A stretch of DNA of 64,000 nt from Verrucomicrobiales bacterium (GTDB lineage: Bacteria; Verrucomicrobiota; Verrucomicrobiia; Limisphaerales; CANJXF01), in assembly GCA_947478865.1 (NCBI GenBank), contig CANJXF010000008.1, forward strand, positions 36,685 through 100,684. The letters run 5' to 3'. The position numbers were made by a program, and so were the translations under genes. The notes under the pieces were generated by a model. That model saw only the letters and a list, made by a program, of their open reading frames with translations. It was not told the DNA's origin and searched no databases. Positions 18,005 to 26,293 of the stretch are shown piece by piece (positions within the stretch are counted from its first letter, which is position 1; every line of letters begins with the position of its first letter).

Positions 18005-19504
18005 ATGAAACGCGCCGGTGGAACCAGGCTCGCGCTGCTCGTCGCCATGCTCGGGTTGACGGGTTCGGCCATCGCGCTGGGTGATCAGATCGATCCGGTA
18101 TTTCAGGCCACGGGCATCAAGATCACGGAGCCAACCGCCACAAGCGTCAACGTATGGACTCGCCTGACCCGCGACGCAACCCGCGCCCCCGACGACCGGC
18201 CGCTGCCCATCCTGCATGTGTTCGATCGCGCCACGGGCCAGGAACTGGCGATCCGCAATGACGCCGCTTATCCCAACGGGCGCCCCGTCATCGAATTTGC
18301 GCCCGGCTCCGATGCAGGCTCGATTCGCGGGGCGGCAGTTGGCGCGGCCGGTCAGGCGCGCGTGCGCTTTCGCACCACGGCCGCAACCGAATGGTCGGCC
18401 ACTTCGTGGCGTGACGCCGATCCGCAGCGCGATTTCACCGCCGTTTTTCCGCTCACCGGGCTGCGGCCGGGCACGCGTTACGAGGTGGAAGTTGAGGCCC
18501 GGCGCAACGCAAAGTCATCCGTCGCGAGCACCGTCATCGGCGGATTTGTCACCGCACCGCCAGAAAATGCAAATGCGCGCGTCACGTTCTGCGTCATGAC
18601 CTGCCAGCAATACGAAGACCGCGACCGGCCTGACGGTTTCGCAATTTATCCCTCCATGCTGACGCTGCGCCCGGATTTTTTTGTCAACACCGGCGACGTG
18701 GTTTACTACGACCACGGCCCGGTTCACGCGCTAACGACCGATCTGGCCCGCTACCATTGGGCTCGAATGTTTGGCTTTCCCACATTGCGCGAGTTCCATC
18801 GTCAAGTCGGCAGCTACTTCATGAAGGATGACCACGATGTGCTTGCCAACGACTGCGAACCCGGCTCGCGCACGGGCGATTTCACGTTCGAGGATGGTCT
18901 CCGCGTTTTTCACGAGCAAACCGCGCTTGCCTCCTCCCAATACCGGACGGTCCGCTGGGGAAAACATCTCCAGGTTTGGATGGTTGAAGGCCGTGACTTC
19001 CGCACCGCGCGCACGAAAGAGGCGAAGGGCGCGCCCACAATCTGGGGCGGACCGCAGATCGCATGGTTGGAACGCACGTTGGCCGCTTCCGATGCGACCT
19101 TTCGCGTTTTGATCACCTCCACGCCGATCGTCGGCCCGGATCGCCCGCAGAAGGACGACAACTATTCCAATTCCGGCTTTGCCGTTGAAGGCGCGCGAAT
19201 CCGGGCGATGCTCGGCCACCACACCAATCTCACCGTCATCACCGGCGACCGTCACTGGCAATATGTCTCCGTCGATAAAGCAACCGGCCTCGAAGAGTGG
19301 AGCGTTGGGGCCGCGAGCGATGCGCATGCCGGCGGCTGGAACGAGGAGACGCCGCGTCCCGAACACCGTTTTCTTCGCATCAAGCATGGCGGCTTCCTTT
19401 CCGGCGAGGTAACGACCGCAGCAGCGCGCCAAACGCTCACGCTGCGCTTGCATGACACGACGGGCAAGGTCGTGTTCGAATCCACAAAAACGGGCGGAAA
19501 ATAA
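18005..19504 (+). CDS. PhoD-family metallophosphatase
   Basis: A 499-residue exported protein with a signal peptide MKRAGGTRLALLVAMLGLTG. An N-terminal fibronectin-like domain (about 30-185, with RPGTRYEVEVEA) precedes the metallophosphatase core. The core shows VTFCVMTCQQYEDRDRPDG, FFVNTGDVVYYDHGP, FMKDDHDVLANDC and TVITGDRHWQY, matching the metal-binding blocks of PhoD alkaline phosphatase/phosphodiesterases. Such enzymes use Ca and Fe to release phosphate from monoesters and diesters. It lies 110 nt downstream of the sulfatase gene. The start at 18005 is set by the signal peptide, since no strong ribosome-binding site is visible. Confidence 0.87.
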   Translation: MKRAGGTRLALLVAMLGLTGSAIALGDQIDPVFQATGIKITEPTATSVNVWTRLTRDATRAPDDRPLPILHVFDRATGQELAIRNDAAYPNGRPVIEFAPGSDAGSIRGAAVGAAGQARVRFRTTAATEWSATSWRDADPQRDFTAVFPLTGLRPGTRYEVEVEARRNAKSSVASTVIGGFVTAPPENANARVTFCVMTCQQYEDRDRPDGFAIYPSMLTLRPDFFVNTGDVVYYDHGPVHALTTDLARYHWARMFGFPTLREFHRQVGSYFMKDDHDVLANDCEPGSRTGDFTFEDGLRVFHEQTALASSQYRTVRWGKHLQVWMVEGRDFRTARTKEAKGAPTIWGGPQIAWLERTLAASDATFRVLITSTPIVGPDRPQKDDNYSNSGFAVEGARIRAMLGHHTNLTVITGDRHWQYVSVDKATGLEEWSVGAASDAHAGGWNEETPRPEHRFLRIKHGGFLSGEVTTAAARQTLTLRLHDTTGKVVFESTKTGGK

Positions 19505-19761
19505 CTTCGCGTCTCCGCCCAGTGCGCTGAACGATGCATTATATTAACAAGGTGAAATTTTCTCCGAGAAAACATCCTGAAATCTGACCTGGCCAAGGTC
19601 GGTCCGCGTCCCAAGTCACCAGAACATCAACTCGCGAAAACGCCGCCGCAACCGATCCGGTTCAGGCAATTTGCTCATACTGTTTCCTGAGGAATTTCTG
19701 GGCAAAGGTTACAGAGAAACTTCTTTGTAAGAAGGAAAAGTCGGTGCGGAGGATTAGCAAT

Positions 19762-19790
19762 TTGCCTGATGCGCGCTGAAGCAGTATAGA
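19762..19790 (+). promoter_or_regulatory. sigma70-like promoter, near-leaderless, for T7SS-like operon
   Basis: TTGCCT at 19762-19767 and TATAGA at 19785-19790 are separated by exactly 17 bp. Transcription would begin about 19797, only a few bases before the ATG at 19801. No Shine-Dalgarno sequence is present, so the first gene of the operon is probably translated from a leaderless or nearly leaderless mRNA. The boxes match the consensus at 4/6 and 5/6 positions. The assignment is by inspection only. Confidence 0.5.
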
Positions 19791-19800
19791 TATTCTCACT

Positions 19801-20073
19801 ATGCCGCAGGCCATCATCGATCCGGAAGAAGTCAGGCGATTTGCCGAGGAGCTGAAACGGTTCAACGCCGATCTCCAGACAAAAATTTCTTTGCTGCAGG
19901 CGCGTTTTGCGTCGCTGGGCGATTCCTGGCAGGACCAGGAGCACACGAAGTTCTCGGAGGAATTCAAGCAGGCGGTGAAAGCGCTCAAAAAATTCAATGA
20001 GATTTCCACCCAGCACACGCCCTATCTCCTCCGCAAAGCGCAGCGGATCGAGGAGTATTTGAACCAGCGTTAG
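19801..20073 (+). CDS. WXG100-like protein (T7SS substrate-type), first copy
   Basis: A 90-residue all-helical protein of WXG100/EsxA size. Two amphipathic helices are separated by a turn with GDSWQDQEHTKFSEEF, which aligns with the W-x-G turn and following helix of EsxA-type proteins but has Asp in place of Gly. No signal peptide. WXG100 proteins are folded helical hairpin dimers exported by FtsK/SpoIIIE-type EccC/EssC ATPases. The gene is the first of four tightly packed genes ending with such an ATPase, which strongly supports the assignment. Four nucleotides separate it from the next gene. Confidence 0.75.
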   Translation: MPQAIIDPEEVRRFAEELKRFNADLQTKISLLQARFASLGDSWQDQEHTKFSEEFKQAVKALKKFNEISTQHTPYLLRKAQRIEEYLNQR

Positions 20074-20077
20074 CGCC

Positions 20078-20641
20078 ATGCCGAACCGCGCCCATGTCAC
20101 CTCGGTTGAAGCGCTCGAAGCGTTTCGCGCGAAACTCATTGTTTACCTGAGCAAGGCGCGCCCCACTTTGGAAGAAGTGAGCGATCAGGTGATCCGTACT
20201 CGCGTCTGGCTCGAAAGCACGCAGCGTGTTTACTGGCAGAATCAGGCGCGGCGCCGCGCCCAGAAACTTCAGGACGCGCAGCAAACGTTGTTCAGCGCCG
20301 AGCTGGCGAATCTTCGCGCGGTCACCGTGGCCGAGCGGATGGACGTTCAACGGGCCAAGCGCGCAATGGAGGAAGCGGAAGAAAAATTGAAGCGGATCAA
20401 AAAATGGGATCGCGATTTCGGCAGCCAGGTTGAACCTTTGGCCCGGCAACTTGAAAAACTGCAAACGGTTCTGGCAAATAATCTGCCGGAGGCAATTGCC
20501 TTTCTCGCTGGAGCGGTGAAAAGCCTCGACGCCTACAATCAGGATGTTCGTTCGGGCGATTCCACCGGGGCAAGCGACGCCCCTTCCGCAACCAAAGAAG
20601 CACCCGCAGAAAACAACAGCACGGCCCCGGAGCAGCCATGA
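20078..20641 (+). CDS. coiled-coil protein of the T7SS-like operon
   Basis: A 187-residue protein, strongly helical over residues 1-155 with long runs of Ala, Glu, Lys and Arg heptads (for example AKRAMEEAEEKLKRIKKWDR) and a disordered C-terminal tail rich in Ser, Thr, Ala and Pro. No signal peptide or membrane segment. I do not recognise the family. Size and helical content are compatible with an LXG-like or structural partner that pairs with the WXG100-like proteins on either side. Its stop overlaps the next start by 4 nt (ATGA). Confidence 0.7.
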   Translation: MPNRAHVTSVEALEAFRAKLIVYLSKARPTLEEVSDQVIRTRVWLESTQRVYWQNQARRRAQKLQDAQQTLFSAELANLRAVTVAERMDVQRAKRAMEEAEEKLKRIKKWDRDFGSQVEPLARQLEKLQTVLANNLPEAIAFLAGAVKSLDAYNQDVRSGDSTGASDAPSATKEAPAENNSTAPEQP

Positions 20642-20850
20642 GTTTAAACGCAAACAGAACTCGTTTGGCCGCGCTGACCAAGGCATTGTCCAACGACTGG
20701 AAGCAGACCAAGGAATCGTGGCGCGACGCTAAGGCTCAAGAATTTGAGCAGCGTTATCTGCAAGAACTTTTCGACGGCGTGGATACGGCGGTTGCCGTGA
20801 TGGACCAGCTGGATAAACTTCTGAACAAAATCAAGACTGACTGTGAGTAA
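20638..20850 (+). CDS. WXG100-like miniprotein, second copy
   Basis: A 70-residue helical protein. SNDWKQTKESWRDAKAQEFEQRY shows a W-x-D turn followed by a Phe-containing helix, the same pattern as the first WXG100-like protein (W-x-D then Phe seven residues later). It is shorter than usual WXG100 proteins because the first helix is reduced. Such unequal pairs often form heterodimers, so it may partner the 90-residue protein. It overlaps the coiled-coil gene by 4 nt and the ATPase gene by 8 nt. Confidence 0.65.
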   Translation: MSLNANRTRLAALTKALSNDWKQTKESWRDAKAQEFEQRYLQELFDGVDTAVAVMDQLDKLLNKIKTDCE

Positions 20851-23800
20851 CCATTTTGGAGTAACACAAACGCTCGAACTCGTCGAAAACCTGCAACAGA
20901 CGGTTGCCGAATTTGCGACGCGCGACGAAAAGTTGAATCAGGAATTCAACACGGGCATCACCGCCGAGCGGACGCGACGCGAAAAGGCGCTCGAACAAAT
21001 GAACACGCGTTTGGCGGAGGCGATCGCTCAGGCGGACGCCGACTTTCAGGCGCGAAAAGAATTGGCCGAATCCAAACACAAAGCGCGCCGGGCGTGGATC
21101 AGTCGAGCACACAAGAACAGCCAGAAAACAGCGCTCGGACGGATCGAAGATCGCGAGGGTCGCCGCAAACACAAGCTCCAGACCGAAACGATGCAGATGC
21201 ATCGCAACCACGAAACGGGGCTCGCGACGGCGGAGAAAACGATCATCGAATTCAAAACCAGCCTCGCCCAGGAGCAGGAACTTCTGGCGGGATTGGAGCT
21301 CAAGGCGCGCGATTCTTTCAAGGGTTACGGAAAATTTGTTCAACTTCTTTCGCATTCGAAGGAGCTCCCGGAGTCCGACCTGGCGAAAGATGAATATAAA
21401 TTAATTGCGGAGCTCGACACGCTGATCACGGAAACGCGCGAGGAGCTGGATCGGTTTGCAAGGATGCTGTTGCCGAAAATTTTCAAGCAGCGCATCGCGC
21501 TCTCGATCCTGGCGCTTTGCCTGATTCCGCTCGTGCCGGCGCTCCACTATTTTGGGAAGAATGTTCTTTCGTATCGCGACGCAGGAATCGCCATTGGAGG
21601 CATTTTCGTTCTCGGGTTCATTTTGCATCTTCTCGGCCGGCGTCAGGCCGAGCCGCGCGCGGCCCGCATTGCGCAATCCATCATTCGCGCGCGACGGCTT
21701 CACGATGTGTGCTATGCGAAAACCGATTCACGCTACGCTCGCGAAGTCGAGCGAGTGGAAAACGAATTCAAAGCCATAGGCCAATGGATCGAAAGCGAAT
21801 GGAAAGCGGCGCTCGAAGAATCAGCGAGCGCGAAGGCGAATTACCCGGAACGGGTGGAGGACAAATTCACGCGCAGCCTCGCCAAAAATGAAGAGCTCTT
21901 TCAAGGCAGGCGGGAACGTTTGGACGGCGATCACAAAATCGCCGTGGCGACGCTGGCGAGCGAATCAGCTTCAAAAAAGGCGGAATGGGCCAGCGTTTCC
22001 GAAGCGAAGGAAGCGAAGCTCAACGCAGACTTTCAGGCCCAGCGGCAAGCGCTTCGAGCCGATTGGGACGGCAGGCTTGTGCCGGTCTACGAAACCATTG
22101 GCGCCGTCGTTCCTGCTGCGGAAAAACTGTTTCCCAGCGCCAACCCAAGTTTTTGGAAAGAGTGGAGCGCTCCGGAGCGATTCGGGCAGGCCGCAAAGTT
22201 TGGCCGCCTCGACGTGGATGTTGAAAAACTGGCGGGCCGACTTCCGAAGGATGAATTTTTGCAATTGCCGGGACCGGCCCGGTTTCCTCTTCCGCTTTTG
22301 CTGACCTACCCGGACCAAGGCGCGTTGTTGATCGAAACAAAAGAGTCGGGCCGAACCGAAGCGATCGCCGCGCTGAATCAGACCATTCTGCGACTGCTCT
22401 CGACCGCGCCTCCTGGACGGGTGAGCTTCACGGTGGTGGATCCAGTTGGCCTTGGACAGAATTTTTCCAGCATCATGCACATCGCGGATTACGCGGAGCA
22501 TTTGATCAACAACCGGATCTGGACGCAGCCCGGTCAAATCGAACAGAAGCTCACCGATTTGAATGAGCACATGGAAAAAGTCATCCAGATGTATCTGCGA
22601 AACGAATACGCCACGATCGCGGAATACAACGAGCAGGCCGGAAACATTGCGGAGAAATATCATTTCCTTGTGGTTGCAGATTTTCCTTCAAATTTCACGG
22701 ACGCGGCAGCCAAGCGGCTTTTAAGCATCGCGACCAGCGGCGCGCGCTGCGGCGTTTACACTTTGATTCATTGGGACCACAACCACCCTGCCCCGCTTGA
22801 TTTTGTCCCGGACGAATTGCGCAAGAGCAGCGTCACGATTCAATGCAAAGGAAATAAATTCACGCTGCTCGGCAAACCTTTGTCCGACACAAACTTGTTG
22901 CTCGATACGCCGCCGGATGCCGAGCTGGTCACGGAATTCATCCACAAAGTCGGCAAGAGCAATCGCGATTCAAATCGCGTCGAAGTTCCGTTCTCGCACG
23001 TGGCGCCGCCCGATGCCGAGCTGTGGACCGGCGACACCACGAGCGAGCTGCGCGTTCCGATCGGCCGCACCGGCGCGACGAAGCTGCAGTACCTTTCGAT
23101 CGGCAAGGGAACTCGCCAGCACGCTTTGCTCGCAGGAAAAACCGGTTCCGGAAAATCAACTTTGTTCCATGTCATCATTACGAACCTCGCGTTGTGGTGC
23201 AGTCCGGAGGAAGTGGAATTTTACCTGATCGATTTCAAAAAAGGCGTCGAGTTCAAGTGTTACGCTGAGAAAAAGCTTCCGCACGCGCGGGTGGTCGCAA
23301 TCGAAAGCGATCGCGAATTTGGCTTGAGCGTTTTGCAACGAGTGGACGACGAATTGAAGCGGCGCGGCGATTTGTTCCGCAAAGCGGGCGTGCAGGATCT
23401 TGCGGGTTACAAGAAAGGTGGCGGAACAGAAAGCGTTCCCCGCTCACTCCTGATCATCGACGAATTCCAGGAATTCTTCGTGGAAGACGATCGGATTTCG
23501 CAGACCGCTTCCGGTCTGCTCGACCGGATTGTGCGACAGGGACGCGCCTTCGGCATTCACGTTTTGCTCGGCTCGCAAACACTCGGTGGCGCCTACACGA
23601 TGGCGCGCACGACGATGGGCCAAATGGTGATCCGCATCGCGCTGCAATGTAATGAGGCCGACGCGTTTCTCATCATGGACGAAAACAATCCTGCGCCGCG
23701 CCTGCTCTCGCGCCCGGGCGAAGGTATTTACAACGATGCTGCCGGGAACATCCAGGGCAACAGCCCGTTTCAAGCGGTGTGGTTGCCGGACGAAGTGCGT

Positions 23801-24745
23801 GACAGCTACCTCGACAAAGTCACGGCGCGCGCCGCACGCGGCGAAATCAAATACCCCGGCCCCATTGTTTTCGAAGGCGACGCTCCCGCTGATGTTCGCG
23901 AGAACTTGGAGCTGAACAGGTTCTTGAAAGCGGAAGCAGTCACGGCGGCGAGCGCCCCGCGCATCTGGCTCGGTGCGCCCAATTCGATCAAAGGGCCGAC
24001 CGAAGCAGTGTTTCATCGACAGAGCGGAAACAACCTTCTCATGGTCGGCCAGCGCGATGAGGCAATCCTCGCCATCTTATCGGTCGGCCTGATTTCTCTT
24101 GCCGCACAGCATCCGGTCGGTGCCGCGCAGTTTTTCGTCTTGGACGGCAACCCTCCTGGTTCGGCGCAGCGCGAGCTTCTCGAAAAAACCATCGCCGCAA
24201 TTCCGCACAAGATCGCGCTCGTAAAACAAAACGAGTTGGCCGAGGTCATCAACGGCCTTGCGTCGGACCTGAAGGAACGCGCTGAAAGTCAGGATGCCAC
24301 CTCTGCTCCATCAAAATTCCTCTTCATTCATGGTTTGCAGAAATTCGGCAAGCTTCGTTACGAAGATGATTTCGGTTTTTCGAGCGGGGACGAAGCCACG
24401 GCGGCAAATCCGTCCGTAGAATTGAACAAGCTGATTTGCGAAGGACCGAGCTTGGGCATTCATGTGATCGCGACGTGCGACACCTATAACAACATGAATC
24501 GCTTTCTCAGCAAAAAGGCGTTCAGCGAATTCGAAATGCGCGTGCTGTTCCAAATGAGCGCAAACGATTCCGCCAGCCTCATCGATAATCCAAAGGCGGG
24601 CACGCTCGGATTGCATCGCGCCCTCTTCTATAATGAGCAACAGGGGCATCTGGAATTGTTCCGGCCATACTCATTGCCGACCGGTGAATGGCTCCGCACG
24701 GTTGCCGCTGATTTATCGCGCGCAATGTCCGACCGCAGCTTGTAG
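20843..24745 (+). CDS. FtsK/SpoIIIE-type ATPase, EccC/EssC-like (T7SS-like motor)
   Basis: A 1300-residue protein starting at a GTG that overlaps the preceding gene. Residues 1-210 form a coiled coil, two transmembrane segments follow at about 215-235 and 244-265, and a second coiled coil runs to about 400. Three FtsK-like ATPase modules then appear. Module one (about 470-720) has LLIETKESGRTEAI in place of a Walker A, so it is degenerate. Module two has a canonical GKTGSGKST near 765 and Walker B LLIIDEFQEFF near 870. Module three (about 1060-1290) has MVGQRDEAI and lacks the P-loop Lys. This order resembles EccC/EssC, in which one module is active and others bind substrate or regulate. The large N-terminal coiled coil replaces the FHA domains of EssC. 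It is probably the motor of a type VII-like exporter. Confidence 0.85.
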   Translation: MSNHFGVTQTLELVENLQQTVAEFATRDEKLNQEFNTGITAERTRREKALEQMNTRLAEAIAQADADFQARKELAESKHKARRAWISRAHKNSQKTALGRIEDREGRRKHKLQTETMQMHRNHETGLATAEKTIIEFKTSLAQEQELLAGLELKARDSFKGYGKFVQLLSHSKELPESDLAKDEYKLIAELDTLITETREELDRFARMLLPKIFKQRIALSILALCLIPLVPALHYFGKNVLSYRDAGIAIGGIFVLGFILHLLGRRQAEPRAARIAQSIIRARRLHDVCYAKTDSRYAREVERVENEFKAIGQWIESEWKAALEESASAKANYPERVEDKFTRSLAKNEELFQGRRERLDGDHKIAVATLASESASKKAEWASVSEAKEAKLNADFQAQRQALRADWDGRLVPVYETIGAVVPAAEKLFPSANPSFWKEWSAPERFGQAAKFGRLDVDVEKLAGRLPKDEFLQLPGPARFPLPLLLTYPDQGALLIETKESGRTEAIAALNQTILRLLSTAPPGRVSFTVVDPVGLGQNFSSIMHIADYAEHLINNRIWTQPGQIEQKLTDLNEHMEKVIQMYLRNEYATIAEYNEQAGNIAEKYHFLVVADFPSNFTDAAAKRLLSIATSGARCGVYTLIHWDHNHPAPLDFVPDELRKSSVTIQCKGNKFTLLGKPLSDTNLLLDTPPDAELVTEFIHKVGKSNRDSNRVEVPFSHVAPPDAELWTGDTTSELRVPIGRTGATKLQYLSIGKGTRQHALLAGKTGSGKSTLFHVIITNLALWCSPEEVEFYLIDFKKGVEFKCYAEKKLPHARVVAIESDREFGLSVLQRVDDELKRRGDLFRKAGVQDLAGYKKGGGTESVPRSLLIIDEFQEFFVEDDRISQTASGLLDRIVRQGRAFGIHVLLGSQTLGGAYTMARTTMGQMVIRIALQCNEADAFLIMDENNPAPRLLSRPGEGIYNDAAGNIQGNSPFQAVWLPDEVRDSYLDKVTARAARGEIKYPGPIVFEGDAPADVRENLELNRFLKAEAVTAASAPRIWLGAPNSIKGPTEAVFHRQSGNNLLMVGQRDEAILAILSVGLISLAAQHPVGAAQFFVLDGNPPGSAQRELLEKTIAAIPHKIALVKQNELAEVINGLASDLKERAESQDATSAPSKFLFIHGLQKFGKLRYEDDFGFSSGDEATAANPSVELNKLICEGPSLGIHVIATCDTYNNMNRFLSKKAFSEFEMRVLFQMSANDSASLIDNPKAGTLGLHRALFYNEQQGHLELFRPYSLPTGEWLRTVAADLSRAMSDRSL

Positions 24746-24865
24746 CTGCGTGAGCGGATCAGCTTGGACGTCCAACCTTTTCACAAGCTGTTTCCAATCC
24801 GTTCCCGCCCTTTTTCTAGGGTTGAAAAGCTCCAGGGAAAGCGGATGCTTGCAAAAAAGGAATCT

Positions 24866-25924
24866 ATGCAAAACGCGCTGCCCGGAAATCAAAACGCCTC
24901 GGATCAATCCCTCTCCGATGCTCCTCTCAACAACTCGTTTACGCGAAGAGATTTTGTCAAAATAGCGGTGGCCACCGGTGTTGCGGTGACCGTCGGGCAA
25001 ACTGCTTGGGGCGAGGAAACCAAAGAAGGCATTCCTTATCGGAAACTTGGCCGGACGGGCGAAAAAGTTTCGGCCATTGGCGTAGGCGGCTATCACATCG
25101 GAAATCCGGAAGAATCAGAGGGAATCAAGATCATCCGCACCGCCATCGATGCCGGGATTAACTTCATGGATAACTGCTGGGATTACCACAATGGCGGAAG
25201 CGAATCGAGAATGGGCAAAGCATTGCGCGACGGCTATCGAGACAAAGTCTTCCTGATGACGAAGATCGACGGACGCAACAAAGCATCGGCGGCAAAGCAA
25301 ATCGACGAATCATTGAGTCGTCTGCAGACGGATCGAATAGATCTCATGCAGCACCACGAAATCATTCGCATGGAGGATCCGGATCGTTGCTTCGGTGAAG
25401 GCGGCGCTCAGGAAGCGATGCTGGAGGCGAAGAAGGCGGGCAAGATTCGCTTCATCGGCTTCACTGGCCACAAAGATCCGATCGTCCACCTGCGCATGCT
25501 GGAGATAGCCGCGCAGCATCAGTTTCATTTTGATGCCGTGCAAATGCCGCTCAATGTCATGGACGCGCACTTCCGTAGTTTTGAGCAGAAGGTCTTGCCG
25601 GTATTAGTGAAGAAAGAAATCGGCGTGCTCGGCATGAAACCGCTGGGCAGCGGCGCAATTTTAAAAAGCAATACCGCGACGGCGATTGAGTGTTTGCACT
25701 ACGCAATGAGTCTGCCAACGTCCGTCGTGATTACCGGCATGCAGAGCATGAAAGATCTGCAACAGGCGCTGGAGGCAGCCCGGACGTTCAAGCCGATGAA
25801 CCGGCAAGAGATCACAGCCCTGCTCGATCGCACCCGCAGCGCTGCGGCCTTCGGGGAATTCGAACGATTCAAGATAGCCGCCGCCTTCGACGGCACGGCG
25901 CATCATCCGGAATGGCTCGGGTAA
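24866..25924 (+). CDS. aldo/keto reductase with Tat signal
   Basis: About 352 residues from the ATG at 24866, which follows an AAGGA box. A start at 24845 is also possible. A twin-arginine signal (SFTRRDFVKIAVATGVAV) is followed by an aldo/keto reductase TIM barrel. It shows IPYRKLGRTGEKVSAIGVGG, DNCWDYHNGGSESRMGKAL (catalytic Asp and Tyr), FLMTKIDGR (catalytic Lys) and DLMQHHE. The catalytic His is in the QHH motif. Tat export of an NADPH-type fold is common in Verrucomicrobia and implies a folded, cofactor-loaded protein in the periplasm. Likely substrate is an aldehyde or a keto-sugar. It is downstream of the FtsK-like gene but need not be part of its system. Confidence 0.88.
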   Translation: MQNALPGNQNASDQSLSDAPLNNSFTRRDFVKIAVATGVAVTVGQTAWGEETKEGIPYRKLGRTGEKVSAIGVGGYHIGNPEESEGIKIIRTAIDAGINFMDNCWDYHNGGSESRMGKALRDGYRDKVFLMTKIDGRNKASAAKQIDESLSRLQTDRIDLMQHHEIIRMEDPDRCFGEGGAQEAMLEAKKAGKIRFIGFTGHKDPIVHLRMLEIAAQHQFHFDAVQMPLNVMDAHFRSFEQKVLPVLVKKEIGVLGMKPLGSGAILKSNTATAIECLHYAMSLPTSVVITGMQSMKDLQQALEAARTFKPMNRQEITALLDRTRSAAAFGEFERFKIAAAFDGTAHHPEWLG

Positions 25925-25946
25925 TAAACCAGTGAGGAAAATTAAA

Positions 25947-25976
25947 AATGGCGATTCGAAAATTCGAATCGCCATT
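25947..25976. terminator. bidirectional hairpin terminator
   Basis: A perfect 14-bp inverted repeat (25947-25960 and 25963-25976, core GGCGATTCGAA/TTCGAATCGCC) with a 2-nt centre. It lies between the convergent aldo/keto reductase gene and rplW, 34 nt past the rplW stop. It can form on either strand, but the T runs beyond the stem are short, so intrinsic termination would be partial. Confidence 0.65.
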
Positions 25977-26009
25977 GAGATTAAGAGCGATCAGTTGATC
26001 GCAAAGCGG

Positions 26010-26291
26010 CTAGGTTAAAACGATCTTGTCGCCTTCTTTCAAGGTGACAATCGCTTTTTTCCACGAAGGCGTCCGACCAGCGGCCGCCGTGCGTTTGCGG
26101 CGTTCTTTGCCGCGAATATTCATGGTGTTGACACTCAGCACTTTCACTTTGAAGAGTTCCTGGACGGCTTGACGAATCTCAATTTTATTCGCGCGGCGAT
26201 CGGCCACCACGGTGTATTGGTTGAGTTTTTCAGCCTGGCGCGTTCCTTTTTCAGTGACGCGAACGGTCTTGATGATTTCGAAAGTGTTCAT
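26010..26291 (-). CDS. rplW: 50S ribosomal protein L23
   Basis: A 93-residue 23S-rRNA-binding protein located at the peptide exit tunnel, where SRP and trigger factor dock. Recognised by VTEKGTRQAEKLNQYTVVADRRANKIEIRQAV and NTMNIRGKERRKR. It is the last gene of the long superoperon here: no rplB follows, unlike the standard S10 cluster, and the hairpin at 25947 comes next. It starts 2 nt after the rplD stop. Confidence 0.97.
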   Translation of the reverse strand: MNTFEIIKTVRVTEKGTRQAEKLNQYTVVADRRANKIEIRQAVQELFKVKVLSVNTMNIRGKERRKRTAAAGRTPSWKKAIVTLKEGDKIVLT

Positions 26292-26293
26292 GA

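Noticed and set aside
18731..19453. 240-codon minus-strand frame opposite the PhoD gene
   Set aside because: PhoD metal motifs run through the plus strand. The antisense frame has no signal, motif or start site.
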